Source: an uncultured Isosphaeraceae bacterium (GTDB lineage: Bacteria; Planctomycetota; Planctomycetia; Isosphaerales; Isosphaeraceae). From it: a stretch of DNA of 27,664 nt. Under the pieces are notes generated by a model. The model was not told where the DNA came from. It searched no databases and saw nothing but the letters and a program-made list of their open reading frames with translations. The stretch is taken from assembly GCA_937907405.1 (NCBI GenBank), contig CALCIC010000729.1:1-27664 (forward strand), in the 5' to 3' direction. Of the stretch, positions 8,580 through 18,985 are shown piece by piece. Both the position numbers and the translations under genes were made by a program. The stretch's first letter is position 1. Every line of letters begins with the position of its first letter.

Positions 8580-8810
8580 ATGTCTTCATTCGCCGAGCAC
8601 ATCAACGTCGCGAACCGCAACCAGGCGGTGATCGACCATCTGATTCAATGCGAATCGGCCTGCGCGGAGTGGATCGCCACCGTCGCCTTCCAGAAGGCGC
8701 TACACATCGTCGAGGCGGCGTTCTACGACGACGCCCAGGTCAAGCATCGATCGTCGCACCACGCGCGAGCGGAGACCATGAAGAAAAAGCCGCAGCATCA
8801 CCGACAATGA
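8580..8810 (+). CDS. Short HEPN-like protein, possibly truncated
   Basis: This is a 76-residue protein with an HEPN-like pattern. It has N-terminal helices (NRNQAVIDHLIQ), then WIATVAFQKALHIVEAAF, matching the common W-A-T-x-x-F-Y-x-A-L-H-x-V-E pattern, and a histidine-rich KHRSSHHARAETMKK segment. HEPN proteins are usually longer, continuing with further helices after this point; here the frame ends shortly after a run of A residues (AAGAAAAAG, 8778-8786) with an unrelated-looking tail. Shifting one base at that run keeps the frame open to TAA 8920-8922, but the extra residues are not clearly HEPN. It may be a degraded toxin or a short family member. HEPN assignment is inference from pattern. 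Confidence 0.45.
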   Translation: MSSFAEHINVANRNQAVIDHLIQCESACAEWIATVAFQKALHIVEAAFYDDAQVKHRSSHHARAETMKKKPQHHRQ

Positions 8811-9002
8811 GGTTCGGTCGAAGATTCTAAACACCTGCTTGGTCCCATTCGTAGCGACCGCAGCCGAATTACTCGGAGCGTCCAGGCGGGAACACGGCCT
8901 CGCACGATACCGCGCGTCATAACCGACGAGGCGGCGACGACGACCGGCCAATCGAGCCGGGAGGATGGCTCGTCCCGTCGACGCGACGAAGGAGCATCGA
9001 TC

Positions 9003-10307
9003 ATGGCGACTCCCGATCCGCGTGCAACGGCGCCTCCGTCGACGACGACCGATGATCACCCGACCGGCGCGGTCGACGAGATCGAGGTTCGCGGCCACAT
9101 CGTCGATTCGCTCTTGCTGCCCAAGATCCTCGATCGCATTCTCCAGATGGGGGGGACGTTCGAGATCCACGAATGCACGATCGGCGTGAGACGGTCGGAC
9201 CCCAGCTACGCGCGGATCGGCGTCCACGCCGACTCGCCCGAGGCTCTCGACGCGATCATCGGCGACCTCGTCGAGCACGGCGCCGCGCCCGTAGACACCG
9301 CCGACGCGCGGGTCGTGCCGGCCGACGTCGCCACGGCCTTCCCCGAGAACTTCTACAGCACCACCAACCAGCAGACGCAGGTCCGGCTCCACGGCCGTTG
9401 GATCGACGTCGAGAACCAGGAGATGGACTGCGGCGTCGCCCTCGACGCCGAGGCCGGCCGCGCCTGGTGCGTACCGATGATCCACGTCACGGTCGGGACG
9501 CCGATCGTCGTCGGTCACGCTGGTGTTCGGGTCGTTCCGCTTGAGCGCGCCCGCGAGTCGACCCCGTTCGGTTTCATGAGTTCGAGCGTGTCGAGCGAGA
9601 AACCCAAGGCGATCAGCCTGCGGAGCGTGGCCGAGACGATCCGCGCGACCCGCGCCGAGGGCAAAAAGGTCCTCCTGGTCGGGGGGCCGGCGATCGTCCA
9701 CACGGGATCGGCGGAGCACGTCGGACGGTTGATCCGCGAGGGCTGGATCCAAACCCTCTTCGCCGGCAACGCGCTGGCGACCCACGACGTCGAGCAGGCC
9801 CTCTACGGCACCAGTCTGGGCGTGTCGCTGACCCACGGCGCGGCGGTGGAGCACGGCCACGAGCACCACCTGCGGGCCATCAACACCATCCGGAGGGCCG
9901 GCGGCATCGCCTCGGCCGTATCGTCGGGCCTCTTGACGTCCGGCGTCATGTACGAATGCGTCAAGCACGACGTCGACCTCGTTCTGGCAGGCTCGATCCG
10001 CGACGACGGCCCGCTCCCTGATGTAATCACCGATACGATGGAAGCCCAGGATCGGATGCGCGAGGCGATCCGGGGGGTCGGGTTCGCGCTGTTGATCGCC
10101 ACGGCCTTGCACTCGATCGCCACCGGCAACCTGCTTCCGGCGTGGGTCAAGGTGGTCTGCGTCGACATCAACCCGGCGACCGTGACCAAGCTCGCCGACC
10201 GCGGCACGTTCCAAACCATCGGCATGGTCACCGACGTCGAGCCCTTCCTCCGCTCACTCGCCGTCGAGTTGTCGACGCCCGCCCCGGGGGAGAGGCCGCC
10301 GTCATGA
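9003..10307 (+). CDS. LOR/SDH (TIGR00300) family ornithine cyclodeaminase-type enzyme
   Basis: This 434-residue cytoplasmic protein belongs to the TIGR00300 family. An N-terminal LOR/SDH domain begins at EIEVRGHIVDSLLLPKILD (residues 27-45), followed by a Rossmann-like half with KVLLVGGPAIVHTG, LFAGNALATHDVE, THGAAVEHGHEHHL and VCVDINPATVTKL. Archaeal homologues and the C-terminal part of cyanobacterial AgrE/ArgZ convert ornithine to proline plus ammonia with an NAD cofactor, and I infer the same here. ATG 9003 is preceded by AAGGAG (8989-8994). Its stop overlaps the start of the next gene as ATGA, implying coupled translation with the arginine dihydrolase-like gene. Not related in sequence to classical mu-crystallin-type cyclodeaminases. 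Confidence 0.82.
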   Translation: MATPDPRATAPPSTTTDDHPTGAVDEIEVRGHIVDSLLLPKILDRILQMGGTFEIHECTIGVRRSDPSYARIGVHADSPEALDAIIGDLVEHGAAPVDTADARVVPADVATAFPENFYSTTNQQTQVRLHGRWIDVENQEMDCGVALDAEAGRAWCVPMIHVTVGTPIVVGHAGVRVVPLERARESTPFGFMSSSVSSEKPKAISLRSVAETIRATRAEGKKVLLVGGPAIVHTGSAEHVGRLIREGWIQTLFAGNALATHDVEQALYGTSLGVSLTHGAAVEHGHEHHLRAINTIRRAGGIASAVSSGLLTSGVMYECVKHDVDLVLAGSIRDDGPLPDVITDTMEAQDRMREAIRGVGFALLIATALHSIATGNLLPAWVKVVCVDINPATVTKLADRGTFQTIGMVTDVEPFLRSLAVELSTPAPGERPPS

Positions 10308-11140
10308 CGGATTCACGAACGCCTCGGATCCTGATGTGCCCCCCCGACTACTTCGGGATCGAATACGAGATCAACCCCTGGATGAGCGTCCGGAAGGGGG
10401 CCGACCCCGAGCGGTCGAAGGCGCAGTGGAAGGCGCTGCATCAGACGCTCGTCGACCTGGGCGTCGAGATCGACCTGATGGCGCCGGTCAAGGGCCTTCC
10501 CGACCTGGTGTTCACCGCCAACGCCGGCCTCGTCTTCAAAGACCTGTTCATCCCCTCGAAGTTCCGCTACAAGGTCCGCCAAGGGGAGACGGAACGGTTC
10601 GAGGAGTGGGCGAGAGGGCGGGGCTTCCAGATCGTCGAGCAGCCCGAGGGCGTGAACTTCGAGGGCGCCGGCGACGCCCTGTTCTGCGGCGAGGCCCTGT
10701 TCGGCGGCTACCGGCTCCGCAGCGACGTCCAGAGCCATCAATGGATCGGCGAGCGACTCGACGTCGAAGTCTTGCCGATGGAGTTGATCGACCCCCGGTT
10801 CTACCACCTCGACACCTGCTTCTGCCCTCTCGCCCCCGGCGTCGCGATCTACTACCCGGGCGCGTTCGACGAATACGGCCTGTCGGTGATCGCCGACCGG
10901 ATTCCGACCCGGATCGAGGTTCGCGCCGAGGAGGCCGTCTACTTCAGTTGCAACGCCGTCGTGGTCGGCTCGAACGTGGTGTTGCACCAGGGCGCGCCCC
11001 GGCTCGCGGCGGACCTCGAAAGGATCGGCTTCAAGCCCCACGCGCTCGACTTCTCGGAGTTCATCAAGTCGGGGGGCAGCGCCAAGTGCCTGACCCTTCG
11101 GATCGACGGCGAGGAGGCGGCGGCCTGGAAGTCGACCTGA
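10304..11140 (+). CDS. Guanidine-modifying hydrolase, arginine dihydrolase-like
   Basis: This is a 278-residue cytoplasmic enzyme of the amidinotransferase/dimethylargininase/arginine deiminase superfamily. The expected residues are in order: YEINPWM (Asn24), VFTANAGLVF (Asn73), NFEGAGD (Glu120, Asp124), HLDTCFCPL (His168) and GGSAKCLTL (nucleophile Cys262). The arrangement best resembles the N-terminal catalytic domain of cyanobacterial AgrE/ArgZ, which turns arginine into ornithine, ammonia and CO2. Dimethylarginine dimethylaminohydrolase is the main alternative. The ATG at 10304 overlaps the previous stop by ATGA, so it is translationally coupled to the ornithine cyclodeaminase-type gene, which would use its product. 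A perfect hairpin lies 49 bases past the stop. Confidence 0.82.
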   Translation: MTDSRTPRILMCPPDYFGIEYEINPWMSVRKGADPERSKAQWKALHQTLVDLGVEIDLMAPVKGLPDLVFTANAGLVFKDLFIPSKFRYKVRQGETERFEEWARGRGFQIVEQPEGVNFEGAGDALFCGEALFGGYRLRSDVQSHQWIGERLDVEVLPMELIDPRFYHLDTCFCPLAPGVAIYYPGAFDEYGLSVIADRIPTRIEVRAEEAVYFSCNAVVVGSNVVLHQGAPRLAADLERIGFKPHALDFSEFIKSGGSAKCLTLRIDGEEAAAWKST

Positions 11141-11188
11141 AGACCTGGCGATCCTCCGGCGGTCCGATGCTTGACGACCGTCGCCCCC

Positions 11189-11205
11189 CCCGCCACGATG
11201 GCGGG
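11189..11205 (+). terminator. Short GC stem-loop after the arginine/ornithine pair
   Basis: CCCGCCA (11189-11195) pairs perfectly with TGGCGGG (11199-11205) around a CGA loop. There is no T-run, so it is either a weak terminator or a transcript-end stabiliser. It separates the coupled pair from the kinase gene that follows on the same strand. Confidence 0.35.
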
Positions 11206-11290
11206 TGGCAAGCCGGCGGACGCCGATCGCTTCTGACGCGGACGCGCCGTTTCCGGGCCTCGATTTCAAGGAGCATGACGAAGAATCATC

Positions 11291-14155
11291 ATGTCCGAGC
11301 GCGAACCGACACCGGAACAACCGACGCGAACCGCGGGTCGGGCCGCTTGCTCAGCTTGCCATCGCGTGCTCGAGTATTCCGGCGACCGCCCCCGGTATTG
11401 CGCCTACTGCGGCGCGGCCCTTGAGTCGACCGCCGAATGCGGCCCGACCATCGGGATCGACGATCCGGATCGGACGAGGACGAGCACCGACGCCGACCGA
11501 ACGGCGACGTACGGCTTGGGCGGTCCGGGCGGACCTTCCGAGGACTTCCCCGAGCGGATCGCCGACTACCGGCTGGTTCGCCGACTGGGCTCGGGGGGCA
11601 TGGGGACCGTCTTCGAGGCGATCGACGAACGGCAGGGGCAACGAGTCGCCTTGAAGCTGATCGGCCGGAGCCACGTCGCCTCGGAAGAGGCGCTCCAGCG
11701 GTTCCGCCAGGAAGCGCGAACGGCGAGCGCGGTGACGCATCCTCGCTGCGTGTTCGTGCTGGCCGTCGACGAGGACCAGGGCCGCCCCTATCTCGTGATG
11801 GAGTTGATGCCCGGCACGACGCTGCAATCGTTGATCGATCAGAAGGGCGCGCTCGATCCGGCGACGGCGTTGGTCAAGATCTTCGACGTGATCGAGGGCC
11901 TCGAAGAGTTCCACAAGCTGGGGATGATCCATCGCGACGTCAAGCCGTCGAACTGCTTCCTCGGAGCCGACGGCCGGGTCAAGATCGGCGACTTCGGGCT
12001 CTCGAAATCGCTCGAAGGGGGCCTCGACCTGACGCGCACCGGCGCGTTTTTGGGGACGCCGTTGTATGCGTCGCCCGAGCAGATCAAGCGCGACGCGCTC
12101 GACCAGCAGACCGACGTCTACTCGGTGGCGGCGACGCTCTTCTTCCTGCTCACCGATCGGCCGCCGGTCAAGGCGGCCGACGCGGCGGAAGCCCTGGCTC
12201 GGATCGTCTCCGAGCCCGCCCCCTCGTTGAGGACGTTCGCCCCCAACGTCTCCCGCGGGCTCGAAGCGGTGATCCACAAGGGGCTGGAGCGCGATCGAAC
12301 CCGGCGCTGGCGCAGCCTCGGAGAATTCCAGGCCGCGCTCACGCCGTTCCTGCCGGAGCGGATGGGCATCGGCGCGATCGGGCTGCGGATCGGCGCCCAA
12401 CTGTTCGACCTGATGCTCTTTTATCTGAGCCGATGGGCGGTGTTCGCCGTCGGCTTGCTCTACTTTCGCGATCGGATCATCGACGCCTTCGCCTTCTTCG
12501 AATCCTGGGGCGCGGCGATGGACTGGGGATGGCGGATCGCCTGGACCGCCTACTTCGCGATCGGCGACGGCTTGTTCGGCGCGACGCCCGGAAAGTGGCT
12601 CGCCGGCCTCCGGGTGGCGAGCGTCGGCGAGGGGGGGCCGCCGGGACTCGGGCGCGGGCTCGTCCGCGTCATCGGCTTTTACCTGTTCGTCGGGCTCGGC
12701 GGCGACATGCTCACCGAGATGTTCGCGGCCAAACACGACGCCAGCACGAACGCCTGGTACTGGGCGGGGATGTTGCTGATCAAGTCGCTGGGCGCGCTCG
12801 CGTTGCTGGCGACGATGCGCCGCCGATCCGGTCTTCGCGGCCCTCATGAGTGGCTGAGCGGCACGCGGGTCGTCCGCATCGCTCGCGACCGACGGGTTGG
12901 TCCGTTGGTGCGAAGGAGTCGAATCGCGGACCGGAAGTCCGCGCGCGAGGCGGCCCCGCCGGCGCTGGAAGAGTGCGCCCAGGTCGGCCCCTACCAGGTC
13001 CACCGCGCCCTGGCGTCCGGGACGAGCGGCAAGATACTGCTGGGTCGGGATTCGACCCTCGACCGCCCGGTCTGGATCTTGCTGCGAACTCCCGACGCAC
13101 CGCCCCCCCCCCCCCCCCGGCGCGCTCTCAACCGACTGACGAGGCCCCGATGGATCAGCGGGGGCGACCAGCCGGAAGGCCGCTGGGACGCGTTCACCGC
13201 CCCCACGGGGCGGCCGTTGCGCGAGTTGGTGGAGGTCGCCGGTCTGCCCTGGAGCGACGTCCTCGCGCTGCTCACCGACCTGGCCGAGGAGTTGGAAGCG
13301 GCGCGCGGCGACGGCACCTTTCCACCTCGACTCTCGGTCGAACACGTCTGGATCCAGAACAACGGCCGCGTCCAACTCCTCGACCCGCTCGACTGGAACG
13401 ACGAAACGCCCGACCACGACCAGGCCGCGGCCGCCGAGTTCGAGCCGCGCGGCCCCGACGCGGACGAGTTGAAAGCCCTCGCCTTCCTCCTCGACGTGGC
13501 GCGGACGTCCCTTGAGGGGGGCCGGACCGCGCGGCGCCCCGCCGACGTCGCGGCACCGGATCGCATTCGAGCGGCTGCGCCCGAGCGGGCCGGCGTGATC
13601 CTGGAACGACTCGCGGGCGTCCGGCCGCGATATCCCAGCCTCGCCGCGCTCCGCGCCGATCTGGCCGCGGCGGCGGAGCGGCCCACCGAGGTCGGCGCGC
13701 CGAGACGGATGGCCCAGATCGGGATTCAGGCGATCCTCCTGTTTCCGGGCCTGGTCGCGATCCTGGCGCTCTCCTGCCCCAAGCTCCGCCCCGGGGTGTT
13801 CCCCTGGGACCTCCAGGTCGTGCTCGCGGTCCCCCTGATCTGGACCGCATGGGCGATCCTGACGCGCGGCGGGCTGAGCTACCCCCTGACGGGCCTGTCA
13901 TTGGTCCGCGGCGACGGTCGCTTCGCCAGTCGGCTGGCGTGCGGCCTGCGAACCGGCCTCGTCTGGGCGCCCCCCCTGGCGTTGTTCGCCGGCTCGCGCT
14001 ATCTGCAGCATCGGTCTCCCGACGCGGTGATGCTGGCGTGGTCGTTGTGGATCGTCGGCGTTCTGCTTCTGGTCGGCTACGCCCCGCTCGCGCTCTGGCT
14101 GCCCGACCGCGGCCCCCACGACCGCCTCAGCGGGACCGTCGTCGTGCCGATCTGA
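11291..14155 (+). CDS. Ser/Thr kinase with duplicated kinase-RDD modules
   Basis: This is a 954-residue membrane signalling protein. Order: a zinc ribbon (Cys20, Cys23, Cys37, Cys40); an active Hanks-type kinase (about 93-355) with GSGGMG loop at 100-105, Lys122, HRDVKPSN at 214-221, DFG at 234-236 and SPEQ at 261-264; an RDD membrane domain (about 360-530, ending in WLSGTRVV). Next comes a second kinase-like domain (about 565-795) without the catalytic lysine (VWILLR) and with HRD replaced (SVEHVWIQNNGRVQLLD), so a pseudokinase. A second RDD-like membrane region (about 805-954) ends in the matching RLSGTVVV. Kinase and RDD thus appear twice. A 16-C tract encodes the proline run at residues 604-609. 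AAGGAG lies about 17 bases before the ATG, which is long. Confidence 0.88.
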   Translation: MSEREPTPEQPTRTAGRAACSACHRVLEYSGDRPRYCAYCGAALESTAECGPTIGIDDPDRTRTSTDADRTATYGLGGPGGPSEDFPERIADYRLVRRLGSGGMGTVFEAIDERQGQRVALKLIGRSHVASEEALQRFRQEARTASAVTHPRCVFVLAVDEDQGRPYLVMELMPGTTLQSLIDQKGALDPATALVKIFDVIEGLEEFHKLGMIHRDVKPSNCFLGADGRVKIGDFGLSKSLEGGLDLTRTGAFLGTPLYASPEQIKRDALDQQTDVYSVAATLFFLLTDRPPVKAADAAEALARIVSEPAPSLRTFAPNVSRGLEAVIHKGLERDRTRRWRSLGEFQAALTPFLPERMGIGAIGLRIGAQLFDLMLFYLSRWAVFAVGLLYFRDRIIDAFAFFESWGAAMDWGWRIAWTAYFAIGDGLFGATPGKWLAGLRVASVGEGGPPGLGRGLVRVIGFYLFVGLGGDMLTEMFAAKHDASTNAWYWAGMLLIKSLGALALLATMRRRSGLRGPHEWLSGTRVVRIARDRRVGPLVRRSRIADRKSAREAAPPALEECAQVGPYQVHRALASGTSGKILLGRDSTLDRPVWILLRTPDAPPPPPPRRALNRLTRPRWISGGDQPEGRWDAFTAPTGRPLRELVEVAGLPWSDVLALLTDLAEELEAARGDGTFPPRLSVEHVWIQNNGRVQLLDPLDWNDETPDHDQAAAAEFEPRGPDADELKALAFLLDVARTSLEGGRTARRPADVAAPDRIRAAAPERAGVILERLAGVRPRYPSLAALRADLAAAAERPTEVGAPRRMAQIGIQAILLFPGLVAILALSCPKLRPGVFPWDLQVVLAVPLIWTAWAILTRGGLSYPLTGLSLVRGDGRFASRLACGLRTGLVWAPPLALFAGSRYLQHRSPDAVMLAWSLWIVGVLLLVGYAPLALWLPDRGPHDRLSGTVVVPI
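13103..13118 (+). repeat. C16 homopolymer tract inside the kinase gene
   Basis: Sixteen consecutive C residues encode a six-proline run together with the preceding CCG and following CGG codon. Loss of one C would move translation to a frame ending at TGA 13137-13139. Gain of one C would lead to TGA 13513-13515. Either change keeps the kinase and first RDD domain but removes the pseudokinase and second RDD. The tract could be a slippage hot spot or a sequencing difficulty; the given length leaves the gene intact. Confidence 0.9.
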
Positions 14156-14179
14156 CCCCAAACGCCCGGCGGCGCGCGC

Positions 14180-15988
14180 TCAGGGGACTGCGAGGGACTT
14201 CAAGGAGTACGGAGCACCGTACGGCACGATTGGAATCGGCTCGGGCTCGCCGATGTTCGGCAGACCGACGGACTCGGGGGCCGCGCCGGCCTCGATCTTG
14301 TCGGCGGCGGCGACGAACGCCCAGCGCTTGACCGATCGCCGGCCGGGATCGTAAGTCGCCCACGACGTGCGATCGTAAAACATAATCCCCCACAAACAGA
14401 GGTAGCGCCAGACGTTCGGATCGATTCCAAAATGGCGGATGCACTCGATCGGGTCGAGCGTCGGCGTCGGCGCGTCCGCCCGCCAGCCGAACGCGCGGCG
14501 GGCGTGTAGTCCCCGGAGCACCGCCTGCGCCAGCGCGAGCTGTCCTCGCAACGACGGGTGCATCCCATCGTGGAACAAAGAATCGTCGAGCAGCCCGTTG
14601 ACTCCCAATCTGTGAAAATATTCCTGCCCGTCGATATAAATGCAGTCGTGGCGGGCGGCCGTCTCGCGGTAAGCTTGCTGGAACGCCGTCAGGCAGCGCA
14701 TCGGGTAGCCGTCGGCGTCGCGCGCCCTCAGGTCGTGCTCGTAGACTTCGGCCCATTCGCCTCTCGCCTCCAACAGGCGGGCGAGGCGGTAATGGGTCGA
14801 CGCGAAGCCCGGCTGCCGATCGACGAGCGCGCGATAGCGTTCGATCGCCGCGTCGGGATCGGTCGCTTCAAGGCGGCGCGCCTCGTCGAGCTCGTAACCG
14901 AACGCCCGGCGCTCGGCCCTGGTCGTCGTCGCGGGCAGGTACGAGCGATTGGGGTCGAATCCGGAGTCGTTGGCCGGCGGCGCGATCAGGACGAGAAGCG
15001 CCCCCAGCCGTTCGGCGTACGACGCGATCGCATCGAGCCGAAGTTTGAAGTCGTCCAGCACGCGCGCGTACTCGGCCTCGGTGTACGCCGGCGAATCGAC
15101 CGCCGCGCGATAGCCGTTCGCCGGCGGCGGGATGGCGATCCGGCATTTGGCGACGTTCCGCCGCACCAGCGCATGGAAGTACGACCAACCCGTCGAGCGT
15201 TCGAAGGCGACCTCCCAGGGGTTCGGGTCCAGGGCGTCGGCGTAGTAGTTCAGATCGCGCGCGTGGTCGATCCGCGCCGAGAATTCGTTGTGGCCGCAGT
15301 AGACGATCAGCACGTCCGGACGACGCCGCATCGTCTTCAGTTCGTTGGACTGCAACTCCAGCGTGGAGCCGGATCGGGCGACGATCTGGTGGATGAACTT
15401 CTTCTCCGGAACCTCCTCCTCCAGCCGCCAGGCGACGACGCTGGCGATCGACAGCCAACGATCGTAGGGAATCCCCGCCGCGCTCGATTCTCCGACCATG
15501 GTCACCACGATCTTGCCGTCGTCGGCCTCACGGGGAAACTCCATGGGAAGGTCGATCCCGGCAAGCGAGCCCGGAAGCCGCGATTCGGTCCAGTCTCGAG
15601 TCGCGTAACGCCCCCCGGCGGGGAGCACCGCCGTCCGATCCTCACGAGCCAACAAGAACGCGGAGACCCCCTCGGCCATGAACGCGGAGAAGGCGATCGA
15701 AAGACAGAGCAAGAGGCCGCGCTCCGTCGCTCCGCGACGACGCAACAAGACAAGGAGCGGAATCGAAACGATCACGGCGCCGACCGCGAACGCATAAGCG
15801 AAATCAATTACGATCAAGAAGACCAGGCCGATCCCCCAGTAGACCCAAACCGGCGTGCGATCGAACACCCAGAAGCCGCCGAGGATGAGAGCCAGGACCA
15901 AAGGGGCCAGCGCAAGCGCCAGCAGCGCGTAAAATCGAAACCTCGACGAACTCCGCGTCCCCTCTCCGCCCTGTATCCCGTCCGCCAT
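14180..15988 (-). CDS. Membrane-anchored SGNH hydrolase/acyltransferase-like protein with TPR-like insert
   Basis: This 602-residue protein has three to four N-terminal membrane helices (about 18-42, 48-82, 90-113). A large domain with SGNH blocks follows: VGESSAAG (Ser168 nucleophile region), YCGHNEF (Gly232, Asn234) and DGMHPS (Asp474, His477). Between the last two blocks lies a helical TPR-like repeat, AIERYRALVDRQPG followed by LARLLEARGEW (381-411). SGNH proteins of this layout act as esterases or O-acetyl transferases on cell-surface glycans; the substrate here is unknown. ATG 15988 has GGAAGG just upstream. It starts 42 bases after the NtrC-type regulator on the same strand, so it is probably the output gene, or a partner, of the two-component system. 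Confidence 0.78.
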   Translation of the reverse strand: MADGIQGGEGTRSSSRFRFYALLALALAPLVLALILGGFWVFDRTPVWVYWGIGLVFLIVIDFAYAFAVGAVIVSIPLLVLLRRRGATERGLLLCLSIAFSAFMAEGVSAFLLAREDRTAVLPAGGRYATRDWTESRLPGSLAGIDLPMEFPREADDGKIVVTMVGESSAAGIPYDRWLSIASVVAWRLEEEVPEKKFIHQIVARSGSTLELQSNELKTMRRRPDVLIVYCGHNEFSARIDHARDLNYYADALDPNPWEVAFERSTGWSYFHALVRRNVAKCRIAIPPPANGYRAAVDSPAYTEAEYARVLDDFKLRLDAIASYAERLGALLVLIAPPANDSGFDPNRSYLPATTTRAERRAFGYELDEARRLEATDPDAAIERYRALVDRQPGFASTHYRLARLLEARGEWAEVYEHDLRARDADGYPMRCLTAFQQAYRETAARHDCIYIDGQEYFHRLGVNGLLDDSLFHDGMHPSLRGQLALAQAVLRGLHARRAFGWRADAPTPTLDPIECIRHFGIDPNVWRYLCLWGIMFYDRTSWATYDPGRRSVKRWAFVAAADKIEAGAAPESVGLPNIGEPEPIPIVPYGAPYSLKSLAVP

Positions 15989-16030
15989 GTCCTTCCGAGG
16001 CTTACCGCCCCGCCTCCAACGTCGCTCGGG

Positions 16031-17466
<1,436 letters not shown>

Positions 17467-17470
<4 letters not shown>

Positions 17471-18867
17471 TCGCTGGGTTCCTTTGCGTCGAGACCAGGG
17501 GCGCGCGGCAGGGTCAGACGGAACCGGGTCCAGCCGTCCCGACGGCTCCAGTCGAGCTCGCCGCGATGCGCCTCGGCGACGTGCCGGGCCAGCGCCAGGC
17601 CAAGTCCGACGCCCTCGGGCTTGCCCGTGACGAAGGGATCGAACAGCGCCGCTGCCAGCGCGGCGGGAGGCCCTGGACCGTCGTCCGCAACCTCGATGAT
17701 GGTCTGTTCTCCCTCGTTGAGCAAATGGATTTGCACGGCGCCGCCGGGGCCGGCCGCCTCGATCGCGTTCCAGGCCAGGTTGAGGACCGCCGCGCGCACG
17801 CTCGGCGCGTCGATCTCGGCCGTCGTCGGCTCGTCAGGCAAGTGTGATTCCAACGCCACTCGGGCGTGCTGAAACGTCGGTTCGAGCAGCGATCCGAGAT
17901 CCCGGATCAACTCCCCCACGTCGCAAGATCGAGGCGGCCTGCGCTCGAGGCGGCCCAGCGTGAGCAGGCCCTGCACTTGCTCCTCAGTCAGGGCGAGCTG
18001 GCGCAAGGCGACGCCCAGGCTCGAATCGCCGGCCGACGCCGGGCACCGCTTGACGTGAAGTTGAATCCCCAGCCGCGCGCCGGTCAGCGTGTTGCGCAAC
18101 TGATGCGCGAACCCCGCCGCAAGCTGGGCCAGCAACTGCGTGCGCTCGGAGCGGACGATCGTCCGCCGCATCTCTTGAAGCTGCGCGCTCATCAAGTTGA
18201 CCGATCGCGTCAGGTCCTGGATCTCATCCTCAACCGTCCCCAGTTCCAGTTCGCTGAACTCCCCCTCGGCGATTCGGGCGACCTGCGCGCGAAGCCGGTG
18301 GACGCGCCGGCTGATCCGATCCGCGAACCAACGGCTGGCCAGCACCATCATCGCCAGCGCGACCAGGCCCAGGGCGATCGGCGCGCGCGCGAAGTCCCAG
18401 AGCGCGTCGCGCCAGCTCGACTCAGGATAAAGCACGAGCAGACTCGACGCCCCGGCGCTCCCCGACGCCGACGTGGGAACCAGAACGCCGAAGTAGGTCC
18501 GCCCCCCGACCGTGACCTTGGGCCAGTCGAGCCAGGATCGGGACTCCGGGCGGCCCAGGGCCGGGATCGACGCGGGGGGGATCGGCCGCCCGCCGAGGAT
18601 CGGGTCGCTTGCGGCGGTCGTCCGGCCGTCGGCGTCCCTCGCCAGGAAGTGCGCGCCGGAAAGCCCGTGCATCCGGGCCAGGACGCCGGAGGTCAACGGG
18701 AAGTGCGACCGCCCCAGAACGTCGATCACCGCGTCCAGGCGACGGACGTTCTGCTGCTCGCTCCGCCGCGCCGCCAACCCGACGCCGGCCGCCGTGATCG
18801 CCGCCACGGTGATCGTCTGGATCACCACCAGCGGTACCAGGATTTGTCGTCGGATCGACCGGCGCAA
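17467..18867 (-). CDS. Membrane sensor histidine kinase
   Basis: This 466-residue sensor has a first membrane helix at about 10-32, an extracytoplasmic domain of about 125 residues (33-160), a second helix (about 161-178) and a HAMP-type region (about 180-235). The dimerisation box LAAGFAHQLRNTLTGARLGI carries the phosphorylated His255. The ATPase part has the N box NLAWNAIEAAG (Asn367), DDGPGPP (395-401) and GVGLGLAL (419-426). The start codon is TTG (18865-18867), supported by GGAGG seven bases upstream; no ATG or GTG fits better. It is the first gene of a three-gene minus-strand operon with the NtrC-type regulator and the SGNH protein. The signal it senses is unknown. Confidence 0.92.
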
Positions 18868-18874
18868 CCCTCCC

Positions 18875-18879
18875 CCTCC
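18875..18879 (-). promoter_or_regulatory. Ribosome binding site deciding the TTG start of the sensor kinase
   Basis: On the minus strand GGAGG lies seven bases before TTG 18867-18865. It supports that non-ATG start, which yields a basic N-terminus directly followed by the first membrane helix. Confidence 0.65.
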
Positions 18880-18985
18880 AACCTGTTTATCGACTTGACT
18901 CGGACTGTGAATACGGCACCCTTGGTTTGACTCCTCCCCGCGAACAAAAACGGCCGGAGGCGAGGATGCCCTGGCGCCACGGCCA

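Noticed and set aside
11275..11424. Small out-of-frame ORF starting at ATG 11275 near the kinase start
   Set aside because: AAGGAG is only a base or so away from this ATG, the product is Arg/Pro-rich without features, and it overlaps the kinase start.
11351..13417. A 688-codon minus-strand frame
   Set aside because: It is opposite the kinase gene, with no domain and biased composition.
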